From an uncultured Planktomarina sp. (GTDB lineage Bacteria > Pseudomonadota > Alphaproteobacteria > Rhodobacterales > Rhodobacteraceae), in NCBI GenBank assembly GCA_905181815.1, contig CAJIZA010000003.1:310001-374000 (forward strand): a DNA stretch of 64,000 nucleotides, written 5' to 3'. The notes beneath the pieces were generated by a model, which was given only the letters and a program-made list of their open reading frames with translations, had not been told where the DNA came from and did no database searches. The position numbers and the translations under genes are program-made. Position 1 is the stretch's first letter, and each line of letters opens with the position of its first letter. This document shows, piece by piece, positions 55,478-64,000 of this stretch.

Positions 55478-56485
55478 ATGACCCAGGCTGAAGAGCTTGT
55501 TCCACAAATTCAAGATCTAGGGCACAGGCTGACAGAGGCCCGAGAGATGATCCGCGGGGTGTTCATTGGACAGGAGCGGGTGGTGGATTTGGTGCTCATT
55601 ACATTACTATGTGGCGGGCATGGGGTTTTGGTTGGCCTGCCAGGGGTTGGTAAAACCCGCTTGGTTGAGGCGCTGTCCACAGTTATGGGACTGCGCGGCA
55701 ATCGGGTGCAATTCACCCCTGATTTGATGCCTGCTGATATATTGGGCTCAGAGGTCCTAGAGTCCGCATCCGATGGCACGCGGCAATTTCGCTTTATCCA
55801 GGGGCCAGTTTTTTGCCAATTGTTGATGGCTGATGAAATTAACCGCGCCAGTCCGCGAACGCAATCGGCGCTGCTTCAAGCTATGCAGGAAAAATCTGTG
55901 ACGGTCGCGGGGCAAGATCGGCCGCTGGGTGTTCCCTTTCATGTGCTGGCAACGCAAAACCCGATTGAACAGGAAGGAACCTATCCTTTGCCCGAGGCGC
56001 AACTCGATCGGTTTTTGCTGGAAATCCAAGTACCTTACCCGGACCGGTCAACGGAGCGAGACATTCTTTTGGCGACCACAGGCGCGCAGGAGGTGGAGGT
56101 CTTGGCGGTCTTTGATCCGGGTCAGCTGCTGGCAGCGCAGGCCTTGATCCGCCGCATGCCTGTGGGCGAGGCGATTGTGGAACTAATCTTGGATCTGGTG
56201 CGCGCATTCCGACCGGAAGATCCAACAGCGCCGGCGCAGGTTCGGGAGAACATGCGCTGGGGTCCGGGGCCGCGTGCGGCGCAGGCTTTGATGCTGGCGG
56301 TGCGCGCGTGTGCTTTGTTACGCGGGGCCTATGCACCCTCAGCTCAGGATGTCTCTGATCTTGCGCCTGCGGTGCTCAATCACCGTATGGCATTGGGATT
56401 TGGCGCTCGGGCACGCGGCATCACCCAGCTTGAGCTTATTGGAGATGTCACGCAGATGATCTTAGAAAAGAAGGCGGAGTATTGA
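55478..56485 (+). CDS. MoxR-family AAA+ ATPase
   Basis: 335 residues. Walker A GLPGVGKT at 53-60, Walker B LLMADE with Asp119-Glu120, sensor 1 ATQNP and the MoxR tail domain. MoxR ATPases act as chaperones or metal-loading factors together with vWA proteins. ATG 55478 after GAGG is chosen over ATG 55463. Its stop overlaps the TTG of the DUF58 gene: first member of a four-gene coupled module (MoxR, DUF58, BatA-DUF4159, vWA/GATase). Confidence 0.95.
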   Translation: MTQAEELVPQIQDLGHRLTEAREMIRGVFIGQERVVDLVLITLLCGGHGVLVGLPGVGKTRLVEALSTVMGLRGNRVQFTPDLMPADILGSEVLESASDGTRQFRFIQGPVFCQLLMADEINRASPRTQSALLQAMQEKSVTVAGQDRPLGVPFHVLATQNPIEQEGTYPLPEAQLDRFLLEIQVPYPDRSTERDILLATTGAQEVEVLAVFDPGQLLAAQALIRRMPVGEAIVELILDLVRAFRPEDPTAPAQVRENMRWGPGPRAAQALMLAVRACALLRGAYAPSAQDVSDLAPAVLNHRMALGFGARARGITQLELIGDVTQMILEKKAEY

Positions 56486-57345
56486 ACCCAAACCCGCCCT
56501 TAAACGCGGCCTCTGAACTGGCGTCTGACTGGCCACAGCTCTTGGCGCAGGCGCAGAGGCTTGCTCAAAGTTTTTCACTGGGTGGGCACGGCCGGCGGCG
56601 CGCTGGGCCGGGGGATGTCTTTTGGCAGTTCCGCCCGGCACAGGCGGGCGATGCATTGCGCGCGATCGACTGGCGTCGATCTGCGCGCGCAGATGAGCAA
56701 TTTGTGCGCGAGAACGAGTGGCACGCAGCGCAGGCGGTGCAGTTTTGGGTCGATAATTCTGCCGCGATGCAATTTTCCAGTCAGCAAGAGAGTAAGTTGC
56801 ACAGGGCCGCGATCATCGCTTTGGCTCTGGCCATTCTCCTCAATCAGGCTGGTGAGCGCGTCGGAACCAGTGATGGGGCATTGCCGCCGCAAACCGGCCG
56901 TGCGCAGATTTCTGCCCTCGCACAGGCGATGGCGCGCCCGGCGTCGCATGATTTTGGCAGACCGGAAATTGAGGGTTTGATGCCGAATAGTTTGGCGGTT
57001 TTTGCCTCTGATTTTTTCGGTGATTTGGCAGCGCTCCGTGAAACGGTGAGACGGGCCGCCGGTCAACAAGTTCAGGGTGTGTTGCTGATGGTGTTAGATC
57101 CTCAAGAGCTTCACTTTCCCTTTCAAGGTCGCACCCTTTTTGAAAGCATGGCGGGCAGTTTGCGCCATGAGAGCCAGAAGGCCGATGATCTTCGCAGTTC
57201 ATATTTTGAGGCTTTAGAAGAGCGCAAGGCGCAGCTCGAAAATTTGGCGCAGAGCCTAAGCTGGCAATTTTTCATGCACAGTACAGATCTACCGGCAAGC
57301 GGCGTCTTGTTGGATCTCTATCACGCCTTGGAAGGCCGCCGATGA
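56482..57345 (+). CDS. DUF58 protein, MoxR-module partner
   Basis: 287 residues. DUF58 proteins are MoxR partners. RAGPGDVFWQFRPAQAGDALRAIDWRRSARAD is the family signature (usual form: G..fRP..pGD..R.IDWr.sAR). It contains a vWA-like fold without a clear MIDAS motif: WVDNSAAM replaces DxSxS, retaining D, S and a small residue. The start is TTG 56482 in the MoxR stop region and the stop overlaps the next ATG, so it is translated as a unit with its neighbours. Confidence 0.92.
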   Translation: MNPNPPLNAASELASDWPQLLAQAQRLAQSFSLGGHGRRRAGPGDVFWQFRPAQAGDALRAIDWRRSARADEQFVRENEWHAAQAVQFWVDNSAAMQFSSQQESKLHRAAIIALALAILLNQAGERVGTSDGALPPQTGRAQISALAQAMARPASHDFGRPEIEGLMPNSLAVFASDFFGDLAALRETVRRAAGQQVQGVLLMVLDPQELHFPFQGRTLFESMAGSLRHESQKADDLRSSYFEALEERKAQLENLAQSLSWQFFMHSTDLPASGVLLDLYHALEGRR

Positions 57346-60089
57346 CGCTGTTTTCTACGATCGGTTTTACGGCGCCTTGGTTGCTTTTGGGGCTTCTAGC
57401 CTTGCCGATGTTGTGGATCCTGCTTCGGGCTGTACCGCCAGCACCAATTCGACGGGTTTTTCCCGGCGTAGCACTGCTATTGGGGTTGAAGGATGACAAC
57501 GTCCAGTCGGATAAAACCCCGTGGTGGCTTTTACTGTTGCGGGCCTTGGTGATGGCCTGTTTAATTATTGGCCTGGCCGGTCCGATTGTGAACCCGGCAC
57601 CGAAGGGACAAAGTCTGTCAAAGCTTCTTGTGATCCTCGAGGGAAGCTGGGCAGATGCCAGCGATTGGGCGGCGCAGCAACGTAAGGCGCTGGAGGTGGT
57701 GCAACAGTCGCGCAATCAAGGGCGTCCCGTGGCGTTTTTACAGCTCACATCGCCACAGGATGATCTGGTGTTTTTGGCAGCCTCGGAAGTGATTCCTGCC
57801 ATCAAGGCTGCCGAGCCAAACGCTTGGTTGCCCAAGGAGAACTGGCAAGGCCAGTTTGAGCCTTTGGGTGATTTTGACACCCATTGGCTGGCCTCACCGC
57901 TCGATTGGTCTGGCCGGACCCAAATGGCCCGAGAATTGCTGCGCCATGGATCGGTAGAGGTCGCGATGAGCCGCAGCAGCCCCCTAGGTCTGTTGCCGGT
58001 GCGTACAACGGCACAGGGGATTGAGATTGCGGCTGTGCGGATGACCGCCGGACAGGCGCAGGTGGTTGCGGTTGATATCTTCGGGTTGGATCCTTCTGGC
58101 GTGGAACGCCGTTTGCAAAGAGCTGATATAAACTTTGCAGCGCAGGCGTTGCGTGCGACCACAGCAGTGGATTTGCCGTTGGAGATGCGTAACCGAATTT
58201 CATGGCTTGCGGTTGTGACCCATAAATCTGCGGCAGCGGTGCGTTTGACCGATGATCGCATTCAACGTCCAGAAATTGCTATTCTGACCGGGGAGACATC
58301 TGATCGTGAAAGTCTGATCCTTTTTGCCCCAGATCACTATTTGACCCAAGCTTTGTCTCCTGTTGCAGAATTGGTCGAAGGTACATTGGATGACGTGATT
58401 TTGGCCAATCCTGATGCGATTATTTTAGCGGATGTCGCCAAGATTGCCTCAAAAGAGGCGTTGGCGGATTGGGTGGCTGAGGGAGGCACCTTGGTGCGTT
58501 TTGCTGGACCGCGTTTGGCGGCCGCACAATTTGAGGCGCAAGCGCGTGATCCGCTATTACCGGTCAAACTGCGGGCTGGTGGGCGAACGGTGGGCGGGGC
58601 CATGTCTTGGGGCGCGCCGAAAACCCTACTGAGCTTTGAGATTGATACGCCGTTTTATGGCTTGCCGACTTCGGATGAAGTCACGGTTACCGCACAGGTT
58701 TTGGCGGAGCCTGGGCCGGATTTGGCACCCCATGTGATCGCGCGCCTGAGCGATGGCACCCCATTGGTGACCCGCAAACAGCTTGGGCAAGGGCAGGTCG
58801 TTTTATTTCACGTGACTGCCAATACAGAATGGTCAAACTTACCGATTTCAGGGCTCTTTGTAGCCATGTTGGAGCGTTTGTCCGTTGTCGGGAGTGCTGC
58901 TAATTTCGAGCCGGATTCTTTAGCGGGCAGCACCTGGCAGTTGGTCGAGCAGTTAGATGGCGCTGGTAAATTGATGCAGGTTGGTGATCGTGCCGGTATT
59001 GCGGGCGCTGAGTTGGCACAGGCAGCGATCTCTCCACAGACCCCCGCAGGCCTGTATCAAGGCAATGACCGCCGTTGGGCGCGCAATATCCTCTCAGACG
59101 ATAGCCAATTGTCGCCAGCGCTTTGGCCGGACGAGGTGCGGCTGTTGGGGCAAGATCAACCGCGCTCGCATCGTCTAGGCGCATGGTTCTTGGCGTTGGC
59201 TTTGTGTTTGCTGGCCGCAGATGTTGTGGCCTCGCTGTGGATATCTGGCCGGCTGCGTGGTGGTGTCTTGGGGGCAATCTTTGGAGTGATTCTCATAAAT
59301 ATTTCTCCCGAGAGCGCATCAGCACAAACGCCGCAGGCCCAAGCGATAGCCGCCAGTCGTGCGGTGGTTTTGGCTTATGTTGAAACTCAGGATGCACGGC
59401 AGGATGAGATCTCCCGCGCCGGTTTGCTTGGGTTGTCACAGGCGCTTTTTCAACGAACCTCCATCGAGCCGGCCGCGCCAATGGGGCTGTCTTTAGCCCG
59501 TGATGAATTGTCGTTCTTTCCGTTTCTCTATTGGCCGGTCACCTTGGGGCAGCAGCCTTTGTCTTCTGAGGAGCTGCGCAAATTAAACCGCTACCTCAAA
59601 GGCGGCGGGATGATTTTATTTGATACAAGGGATGGTGACATTGCGCGGGTTGGCCAGACGACTAAGGAAGGCCGTGTGCTGCAACAATTGGCTGCGGGGC
59701 TGAATTTGCCACCTTTGGCGCCGATCGTGCCGGATCATGTGCTGACGCGTAGTTTTTATCTGCTGCAAGATTTCCCAGGCCGGTATGCGAGCCGGGAAAT
59801 TTGGGTGGAGGCGCCGCAAAACGCAAGCGTGCAGGTGGAAGGCATGCCGTTTCGCAACCTCAATGATGGGGTGACCCCAGTTGTAATTGGCGGCAATGAT
59901 TGGGCGGCTGCATGGGCTGTGGATGAAGCTGGAGCGCCTCTCCTGCCTATGGGTCGCGGCAGGGCTGGAGAGCGGCAGCGCGAAATTGCCCTGCGGTTTG
60001 GGGTCAATCTGATCATGCATGTTTTGACGGGCAACTATAAATCTGATCAAGTGCATGTCCCTGAACTTCTTCGGAGGTTGGGCGAATGA
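57342..60089 (+). CDS. BatA-like + DUF4159 membrane protein
   Basis: 915 residues. The N-terminal double-helix BatA-type segment (about 10-30 and 62-80, PWLLLGLLALPMLWILLRA) is followed by a large periplasmic or cytoplasmic region (about 85-600), two more helices near 610-655, and a C-terminal DUF4159 domain (about 680-900: DELSFFPFLYWPV, LNRYLKGGGMILFDTRDGD). DUF4159 is a class-I-glutamine-amidotransferase-like fold of unknown function. The protein is typical of the alphaproteobacterial MoxR-DUF58 module. The start and stop overlap the flanking genes. Confidence 0.9.
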   Translation: MTLFSTIGFTAPWLLLGLLALPMLWILLRAVPPAPIRRVFPGVALLLGLKDDNVQSDKTPWWLLLLRALVMACLIIGLAGPIVNPAPKGQSLSKLLVILEGSWADASDWAAQQRKALEVVQQSRNQGRPVAFLQLTSPQDDLVFLAASEVIPAIKAAEPNAWLPKENWQGQFEPLGDFDTHWLASPLDWSGRTQMARELLRHGSVEVAMSRSSPLGLLPVRTTAQGIEIAAVRMTAGQAQVVAVDIFGLDPSGVERRLQRADINFAAQALRATTAVDLPLEMRNRISWLAVVTHKSAAAVRLTDDRIQRPEIAILTGETSDRESLILFAPDHYLTQALSPVAELVEGTLDDVILANPDAIILADVAKIASKEALADWVAEGGTLVRFAGPRLAAAQFEAQARDPLLPVKLRAGGRTVGGAMSWGAPKTLLSFEIDTPFYGLPTSDEVTVTAQVLAEPGPDLAPHVIARLSDGTPLVTRKQLGQGQVVLFHVTANTEWSNLPISGLFVAMLERLSVVGSAANFEPDSLAGSTWQLVEQLDGAGKLMQVGDRAGIAGAELAQAAISPQTPAGLYQGNDRRWARNILSDDSQLSPALWPDEVRLLGQDQPRSHRLGAWFLALALCLLAADVVASLWISGRLRGGVLGAIFGVILINISPESASAQTPQAQAIAASRAVVLAYVETQDARQDEISRAGLLGLSQALFQRTSIEPAAPMGLSLARDELSFFPFLYWPVTLGQQPLSSEELRKLNRYLKGGGMILFDTRDGDIARVGQTTKEGRVLQQLAAGLNLPPLAPIVPDHVLTRSFYLLQDFPGRYASREIWVEAPQNASVQVEGMPFRNLNDGVTPVVIGGNDWAAAWAVDEAGAPLLPMGRGRAGERQREIALRFGVNLIMHVLTGNYKSDQVHVPELLRRLGE

Positions 60090-62146
60090 GGCTGGATGCA
60101 TTGAGTTTTGATCCGCTTCTACCATTCTGGCTGATGGGGGCTTTGGCGCTGGCTGTGCTTGCGGTTTTGGTATTTGCGGTGTTTCGGCGACTGACTGGCT
60201 GGCCCTATCGCGGCTTTGCTGTGGTCTGTGTGTTTTTGGCACTGCTCAATCCATCCCTGAAAACCGAAGAGCGCCAAGCGGAAGCGGATATTGTCATCGT
60301 GGTTGTAGACCGCTCGTCGAGTCAGATGCTGTCGGATCGCGCAGCGCAAATGCAGGCGGCTTTGGCGCATGTCACGGACCAGCTTGCGGATCGGCCCGGA
60401 ACAGAGATGCGACTGGTAGAGGTGGAAGATACAGTGGGGCCAGGTGGCTCTGAAGTCATGTCCGCTTTGGCGCAGGCCCTATCTGAAACTGCGCGGGACC
60501 GCATTGCTGGAGCGATTGTGATCTCAGATGGGCAGATTCACGATACGGAGTTTGCCCCGAGGCTGCCGGCCCCGCTGCATCTGTTGCTCACGGGTCAACC
60601 GCGCGATTGGGATCGTCGACTCGTGGTTAAAAATGCACCAGGTTTTGCGATTTTGGGCGAACCCATCACCTTGACGCTTTTGATCGAGGACCAAGGGGCC
60701 GCGCCACAAGCGGCTTTCGCAGATCTTATCCTGTCGGTGGATGGTGGACCAGGGCAGCGATATCAAATTCCAGTGAACCGCGAGGTCGAGGTTGATGTGT
60801 CACTGGGCCATGGCGGCATAAATATTTTGCAGTTTTCTACGCCAGATATGAGCGGTGAGTTGACCGATCGCAACAATGCGGCGGTTGTACAGATCAATGC
60901 ACTGCGCGACCGGCTTCGCGTTTTGCTGGTCTCGGGGGTGCCGCATCCGGGCGAGCGCACATGGCGCAATCTTTTAAAGTCGGACAGTAATGTTGATTTG
61001 GTACATTTCACCATTTTGCGCCCGCCGGAAAAGCGAGATGGGGTGCCGGTGACGGAATTGTCCTTGATTGCCTTCCCAACCCGTGAATTGTTTCTTGAGA
61101 AAATTGGTGAATTCGATCTGATTGTTTTTGATCGTTACAAACGCCGTGGCTTGTTGCCAACTGAGTATTTCGAATCAATTGCCAATTACGTCCGCCAAGG
61201 TGGCGCTGTTTTGGTGGCGGCCGGACCTGACTATGCGGGGGCCAATAGTCTTTATCGATCGCCACTTGGAGCCATACTGCCCGGCCGGCCGACCTCTCGG
61301 GTTTTTGAGGAACCGATCATGCCAAAGGTGACAGAATTTGGTCTCAAACATCCGGTCAGTGAGAGCTTAGAGCGTTTTGCGCCAGATACAGGATGGGGTC
61401 GATGGTTGCGGCAGATTGAGGTTGAAGCGACCTCTGGCCAGGTGCTGATGACTGGACGCGGCGAGTCCCCTTTGCTGGTTGTAGACCGTGTTGGTAAAGG
61501 GCGGGTTGCGCTTTTGGCCTCGGATCATGCTTGGCTTTGGGATCGTGGCTATGAAGGGGGCGGGCCACAGGCGGAATTGCTGCGCCGCGTGGCCCATTGG
61601 TCGATGAAAGAGCCGGACCTTGAAGAGGAGGCGCTTCTGGCAGAACCAATGGAGAGCGGGCTACTGGTGACGCGGCGCAGCCTGACGGAGGGTCCGCTTG
61701 CGCCACTTGAAATTACAACGCCAAACGGCAAGCAGCTGACCATTGCTTTGCAACCCGTGGCACCTGGCCGGTATGAGGCTGAAGTTGTCAGTGAAGATTT
61801 AGGACTTTATCGTTTGGGCTCTGGGGATTTGGAGATCGTGGCCGCGCAGGGTCCGGCAGCGCCGCGGGAGTTTGTTCAGACCATTGCGACCGATCGGGTG
61901 ATGGCGCCCATTTTGGCCAAAACCAATGGTGGCGCTTTGGCCCTATCTGAGGGGCTGCCAAAGTTTCGCAACATTCGCAATGGACGGCCCGCCCATGGGC
62001 GCGGTTGGATCGGGCTTGTCTCGCGCGAGGCCTATGTGGTGCGGGGGGTCGAGATCGGGCAATTCTTACCCGCTTGGGTCTATCTCATTTTTGCCGCTCT
62101 TGGGCTTTTGACCGGATGGTTGCGCGAAGGGCGCTGGGGTAAATGA
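60086..62146 (+). CDS. vWA/glutamine-amidotransferase-like membrane protein
   Basis: 686 residues. Two N-terminal helices (about 10-55), then a vWA-like segment whose first strand VIVVVDRSSSQM (about 70-82) fits the metal site DxSxS, then a GATase1-like region (about 270-480: RVLLVSGVPHPGERTWRNLL and IANYVRQGGAVLVAAGPDYA), and one C-terminal helix (about 660-678). No catalytic Cys-His-Glu triad of GATases was recognised, so this is probably a binding or structural fold. It ends the MoxR module; its last 81 bases overlap the DUF599 gene on the other strand. Confidence 0.85.
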   Translation: MRLDALSFDPLLPFWLMGALALAVLAVLVFAVFRRLTGWPYRGFAVVCVFLALLNPSLKTEERQAEADIVIVVVDRSSSQMLSDRAAQMQAALAHVTDQLADRPGTEMRLVEVEDTVGPGGSEVMSALAQALSETARDRIAGAIVISDGQIHDTEFAPRLPAPLHLLLTGQPRDWDRRLVVKNAPGFAILGEPITLTLLIEDQGAAPQAAFADLILSVDGGPGQRYQIPVNREVEVDVSLGHGGINILQFSTPDMSGELTDRNNAAVVQINALRDRLRVLLVSGVPHPGERTWRNLLKSDSNVDLVHFTILRPPEKRDGVPVTELSLIAFPTRELFLEKIGEFDLIVFDRYKRRGLLPTEYFESIANYVRQGGAVLVAAGPDYAGANSLYRSPLGAILPGRPTSRVFEEPIMPKVTEFGLKHPVSESLERFAPDTGWGRWLRQIEVEATSGQVLMTGRGESPLLVVDRVGKGRVALLASDHAWLWDRGYEGGGPQAELLRRVAHWSMKEPDLEEEALLAEPMESGLLVTRRSLTEGPLAPLEITTPNGKQLTIALQPVAPGRYEAEVVSEDLGLYRLGSGDLEIVAAQGPAAPREFVQTIATDRVMAPILAKTNGGALALSEGLPKFRNIRNGRPAHGRGWIGLVSREAYVVRGVEIGQFLPAWVYLIFAALGLLTGWLREGRWGK

Positions 62147-62857
62147 CGTATCAGTCTCCGTGATCCCAGTTTTCAAAAGTGCGCTGGCCTGGGAGGAAAA
62201 TTCACGGTTCCAGAGCATCCAAAGGGTAATCACAAAGGCCGCAAGCAAGACAGGGGCGCCAGCCAGCCAGGCGAGAGATGCAAGCGCAAAATACATGGCG
62301 CGCAGCCCGCGGTTAAAGCTCAGCGCTGCGCGAATATTTATCTCTCCGGCCATGATGGCGCGTGGTATCGCCTGGGGATGATTTGGATCATTCGGCACAG
62401 CGGCCATCAAGACGGCGCAATATCCAAATAGGCGACTGGACCAAACAAATTTCAAAAAGGCATGTACCAAAAACAGAGCGGCAAAGGCCAATTTGAATTG
62501 CAATTTGAGCGCAGTTGCTTCCTGCGATTGGGTGAGGGCATGGGTAAACTCGAGCAGACGGTCTGGCGTGCCCATAATTGCCAAAAGCCCGCCAATGGCG
62601 ATCAAAGCTGTAGAGCCGAAAAACGCTGTGCTCTGGCGCAGTGACGCAAGCATTTGTGAGTCAAAAATGCGCGGATCGCGGTCGACGAAATTAAGCATCC
62701 AAGTGCGTCGATAATAGGACATTAGGGCGGTGACAGAAGCGCGTGACTTGGGTGGGTTTTCTATCACATGGCCGATGAGAAAGGCTGCGAGAAGGCCGAA
62801 TCCGATGACAAAGAGGTCTAAAGTGGTGAGTTGCGAGAGGATAACGTCAAATATCAT
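62066..62857 (-). CDS. DUF599 membrane protein with overlapping C terminus
   Basis: 263 residues. The DUF599 part (about 1-225) has four hydrophobic helices and the block SYYRRTWMLNFVDRDPRIFDSQMLASLRQSTAFF, highly typical of the family; function unknown. The last 27 residues are encoded antisense to the end of the vWA/GATase gene and have low-complexity character (PAPFAQPSGQKPKSGKNE), so the reading frame may have lost its old stop. ATG 62857; divergent from glcD. Confidence 0.9.
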   Translation of the reverse strand: MIFDVILSQLTTLDLFVIGFGLLAAFLIGHVIENPPKSRASVTALMSYYRRTWMLNFVDRDPRIFDSQMLASLRQSTAFFGSTALIAIGGLLAIMGTPDRLLEFTHALTQSQEATALKLQFKLAFAALFLVHAFLKFVWSSRLFGYCAVLMAAVPNDPNHPQAIPRAIMAGEINIRAALSFNRGLRAMYFALASLAWLAGAPVLLAAFVITLWMLWNREFSSQASALLKTGITETDTSFTPAPFAQPSGQKPKSGKNEIDPSG

Positions 62858-62884
62858 GCGACCAGTGTAACAGAGGATTTGCCC

Positions 62885-62930
62885 TTGCGATCCCTGAAAA
62901 TTGGTTATAATTATTTACCAATTGGAGGGT
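62885..62930 (+). promoter_or_regulatory. Promoter/operator of glcD
   Basis: TATAAT at 62906-62911 is a perfect -10; TTGCGA at 62885-62890 (15-bp spacing) is a plausible weak -35. The -10 is bracketed by AATTGGT (62899-62905) and ACCAATT (62917-62923), a perfect 7-bp inverted repeat, as expected for a repressor covering the promoter. The half site matches TTGGT/ACCAA used by FCD-type GntR regulators such as GlcC and LldR. Binding is inferred. Confidence 0.6.
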
Positions 62931-62935
62931 TAAAC

Positions 62936-64000
62936 ATGGAAATGCCACAACCAAACGCGGAAATCCTGTCGAAAAAGGCGAAAGTTTCTGCGGCTTTGCG
63001 CGCTGTTTTGCCCTATGATGCGGTGATCGATGACCCTTCTGAAACCCGGGCTTATGAATGCGATGCGCTCACCGCATACCGCTGCCCACCGATGATCGCA
63101 GTCCTGCCTGCGACCACGCAGGAAGTCTCAGATGTTTTGAAGATTTGCCACCACGAAGGCGTGCCGGTTGTGCCTCGGGGTTCGGGCACATCTTTGGCGG
63201 GTGGCGCGCTTCCGACTGCAGATTGCGTGATCCTGGGCGTTGCAAAGATGAATAAAGTTCTGGAAACAGACTACGATAACCGCCTGATCCGGGTGCAAAG
63301 CGGTCGAACCAATCTCAGCGTGTCTGGCGCTGTGGAAGAAGAAGATTTCTTTTATGCACCGGATCCCTCCAGCCAGTTGGCCTGCGCCATCGCGGGCAAT
63401 ATTGCCATGAACTCCGGCGGGGCGCATTGCTTGAAATATGGGGTGACGACCAACAATCTCATGGGCGTGACCCTGGTGATGATGGATGGTGAGATCGTTG
63501 AGATCGGCGGCGGCTACCTGGATGCCTCTGGGCTTGATATTCTCGGCGTGATCTGCGGGTCAGAGGGCCAGCTTGGTGTGGTTACAGAGGCCACATTGCG
63601 GATTTTACCCAAACCGGAGGGTGCGCGCCCGGTGATGATCGCTTTTGACAGTAATGAAGTGGCAGGCGCCTGTGTGGCCGACATTATCAAAGCGGGTGTG
63701 TTGCCTGTGGCGATTGAATTTATGGACCGCCCAATCATTGAAATTTGCGAGAATTTTGCCAAGGCTGGATATCCGGACTGCGAGGCGCTGTTGATTGTCG
63801 AGGTCGAAGGATCCGAGGCAGAGATTCAAGACCAACTTGACCGCATCAGCGGGATCGCAAAAAAACATAATCCGGTAGAGCTGCGCCAAAGCCAATCTGC
63901 CGCCGAAAGCGCGGCGATTTGGTTGGGCCGAAAATCCGCTTTTGGTGCTGTGGGTCAAGTTGCCGACTATATGTGTTTGGATGGAACCATTCCGGTTTCT
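62936..64000 (+). CDS. glcD: Glycolate oxidase FAD-linked subunit GlcD (cut by window edge)
   Basis: The first 355 residues are visible; the gene runs off the right end. PCMH-type FAD domain: VPRGSGTSLAGGALP (80-93) binds FAD phosphate, then AGNIAMNSGGAHCLKYGVTT and SEGQLGVVTEATLRI. GlcD with GlcE and GlcF oxidises glycolate to glyoxylate at the membrane, an important route for marine bacteria feeding on algal glycolate; D-lactate dehydrogenases are close relatives. ATG 62936 follows GGAGGG. The palindrome-flanked promoter upstream suggests glycolate- or lactate-responsive control. Confidence 0.93.
   Translation, partial: MEMPQPNAEILSKKAKVSAALRAVLPYDAVIDDPSETRAYECDALTAYRCPPMIAVLPATTQEVSDVLKICHHEGVPVVPRGSGTSLAGGALPTADCVILGVAKMNKVLETDYDNRLIRVQSGRTNLSVSGAVEEEDFFYAPDPSSQLACAIAGNIAMNSGGAHCLKYGVTTNNLMGVTLVMMDGEIVEIGGGYLDASGLDILGVICGSEGQLGVVTEATLRILPKPEGARPVMIAFDSNEVAGACVADIIKAGVLPVAIEFMDRPIIEICENFAKAGYPDCEALLIVEVEGSEAEIQDQLDRISGIAKKHNPVELRQSQSAAESAAIWLGRKSAFGAVGQVADYMCLDGTIPVS

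Overview
The window is a stretch of alphaproteobacterial chromosome, most likely from the Rhodobacterales (marine Roseobacter group). The evidence is the combination of a CcrM-type GANTC methyltransferase next to rnhB, the order dapC-like aminotransferase / ftsK / lolA, a stand-alone F0 ATP synthase operon (I-a-c-b'-b) without F1 genes, mutY divergent from dciA-dsbA, and a betaine/dimethylglycine demethylation cluster. Base composition looks moderate rather than very GC-rich, which would fit a low-GC pelagic roseobacter; that last step is inference. No IS element, integrase, prophage, CRISPR array or rRNA was recognised.

Layout. 0-6.8 kb: GST (cut by the left edge), an IolG-like dehydrogenase, then the plus-strand run pmbA - CysQ/IMPase - WaaA-like transferase - lpxK joined by start/stop overlaps, meeting dsbA and dciA tail to tail. 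6.9-14.4 kb: mutY, a broken alkane monooxygenase remnant, ccrM-rnhB (minus), xthA, a thioredoxin-TPR protein, a Lon-substrate-domain protein, a Trm112-like protein and a UbiH-family hydroxylase. 14.5-20.5 kb: amidase, dapC-like, ftsK, lolA. 20.7-25.2 kb: lytic transglycosylase lipoprotein, hspQ, gamma-glutamyltransferase, thiolase, free-Met-sulfoxide reductase.

25.2-33.1 kb is the metabolic centrepiece: an XRE-cupin regulator, an intact LysE-type exporter, a second LysE gene with an internal deletion, two full-length FAD/GcvT dimethylglycine/sarcosine dehydrogenase-like proteins, a Zn-type (betaine-)homocysteine methyltransferase and a PNPOx-like flavoprotein. Together they look like a pathway that strips methyl groups from glycine betaine and its demethylated products.

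33.4-37.8 kb: tRNA-Lys with a strong terminator, dapF (the second catalytic Cys reads as Ser), mtaB, a GST, a LacI-family regulator and a small membrane protein. 37.8-41.15 kb is an accessory, AT-richer strip ending at tRNA-Arg(CCU): a secreted beta-trefoil protein, several tiny unknown genes, a pair of TGTGATCACA palindromes, a small ORF with two in-frame stops, and a periplasmic histidine phosphatase. 41.3-50.2 kb: ArsR regulator, F0 operon, FadR-type regulator with a probable operator, OmpA-family lipoprotein, nth, adenosine-kinase-like gene, HIT protein, lone ABC ATPase, NDUFS6-like zinc protein.

50.3-64 kb: polA, a Cys/Met-metabolism PLP enzyme, an rluE-like gene, a DUF1285 gene, then the coupled four-gene module MoxR ATPase - DUF58 - BatA/DUF4159 - vWA/GATase-like membrane protein, a DUF599 membrane protein overlapping it from the other side, and the start of glcD behind a palindrome-flanked -10 element. 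Most of the window is ordinary core chromosome; the accessory strip, the pseudogenes, the altered active sites and the uncharacterised MoxR module are what deserve a second look.
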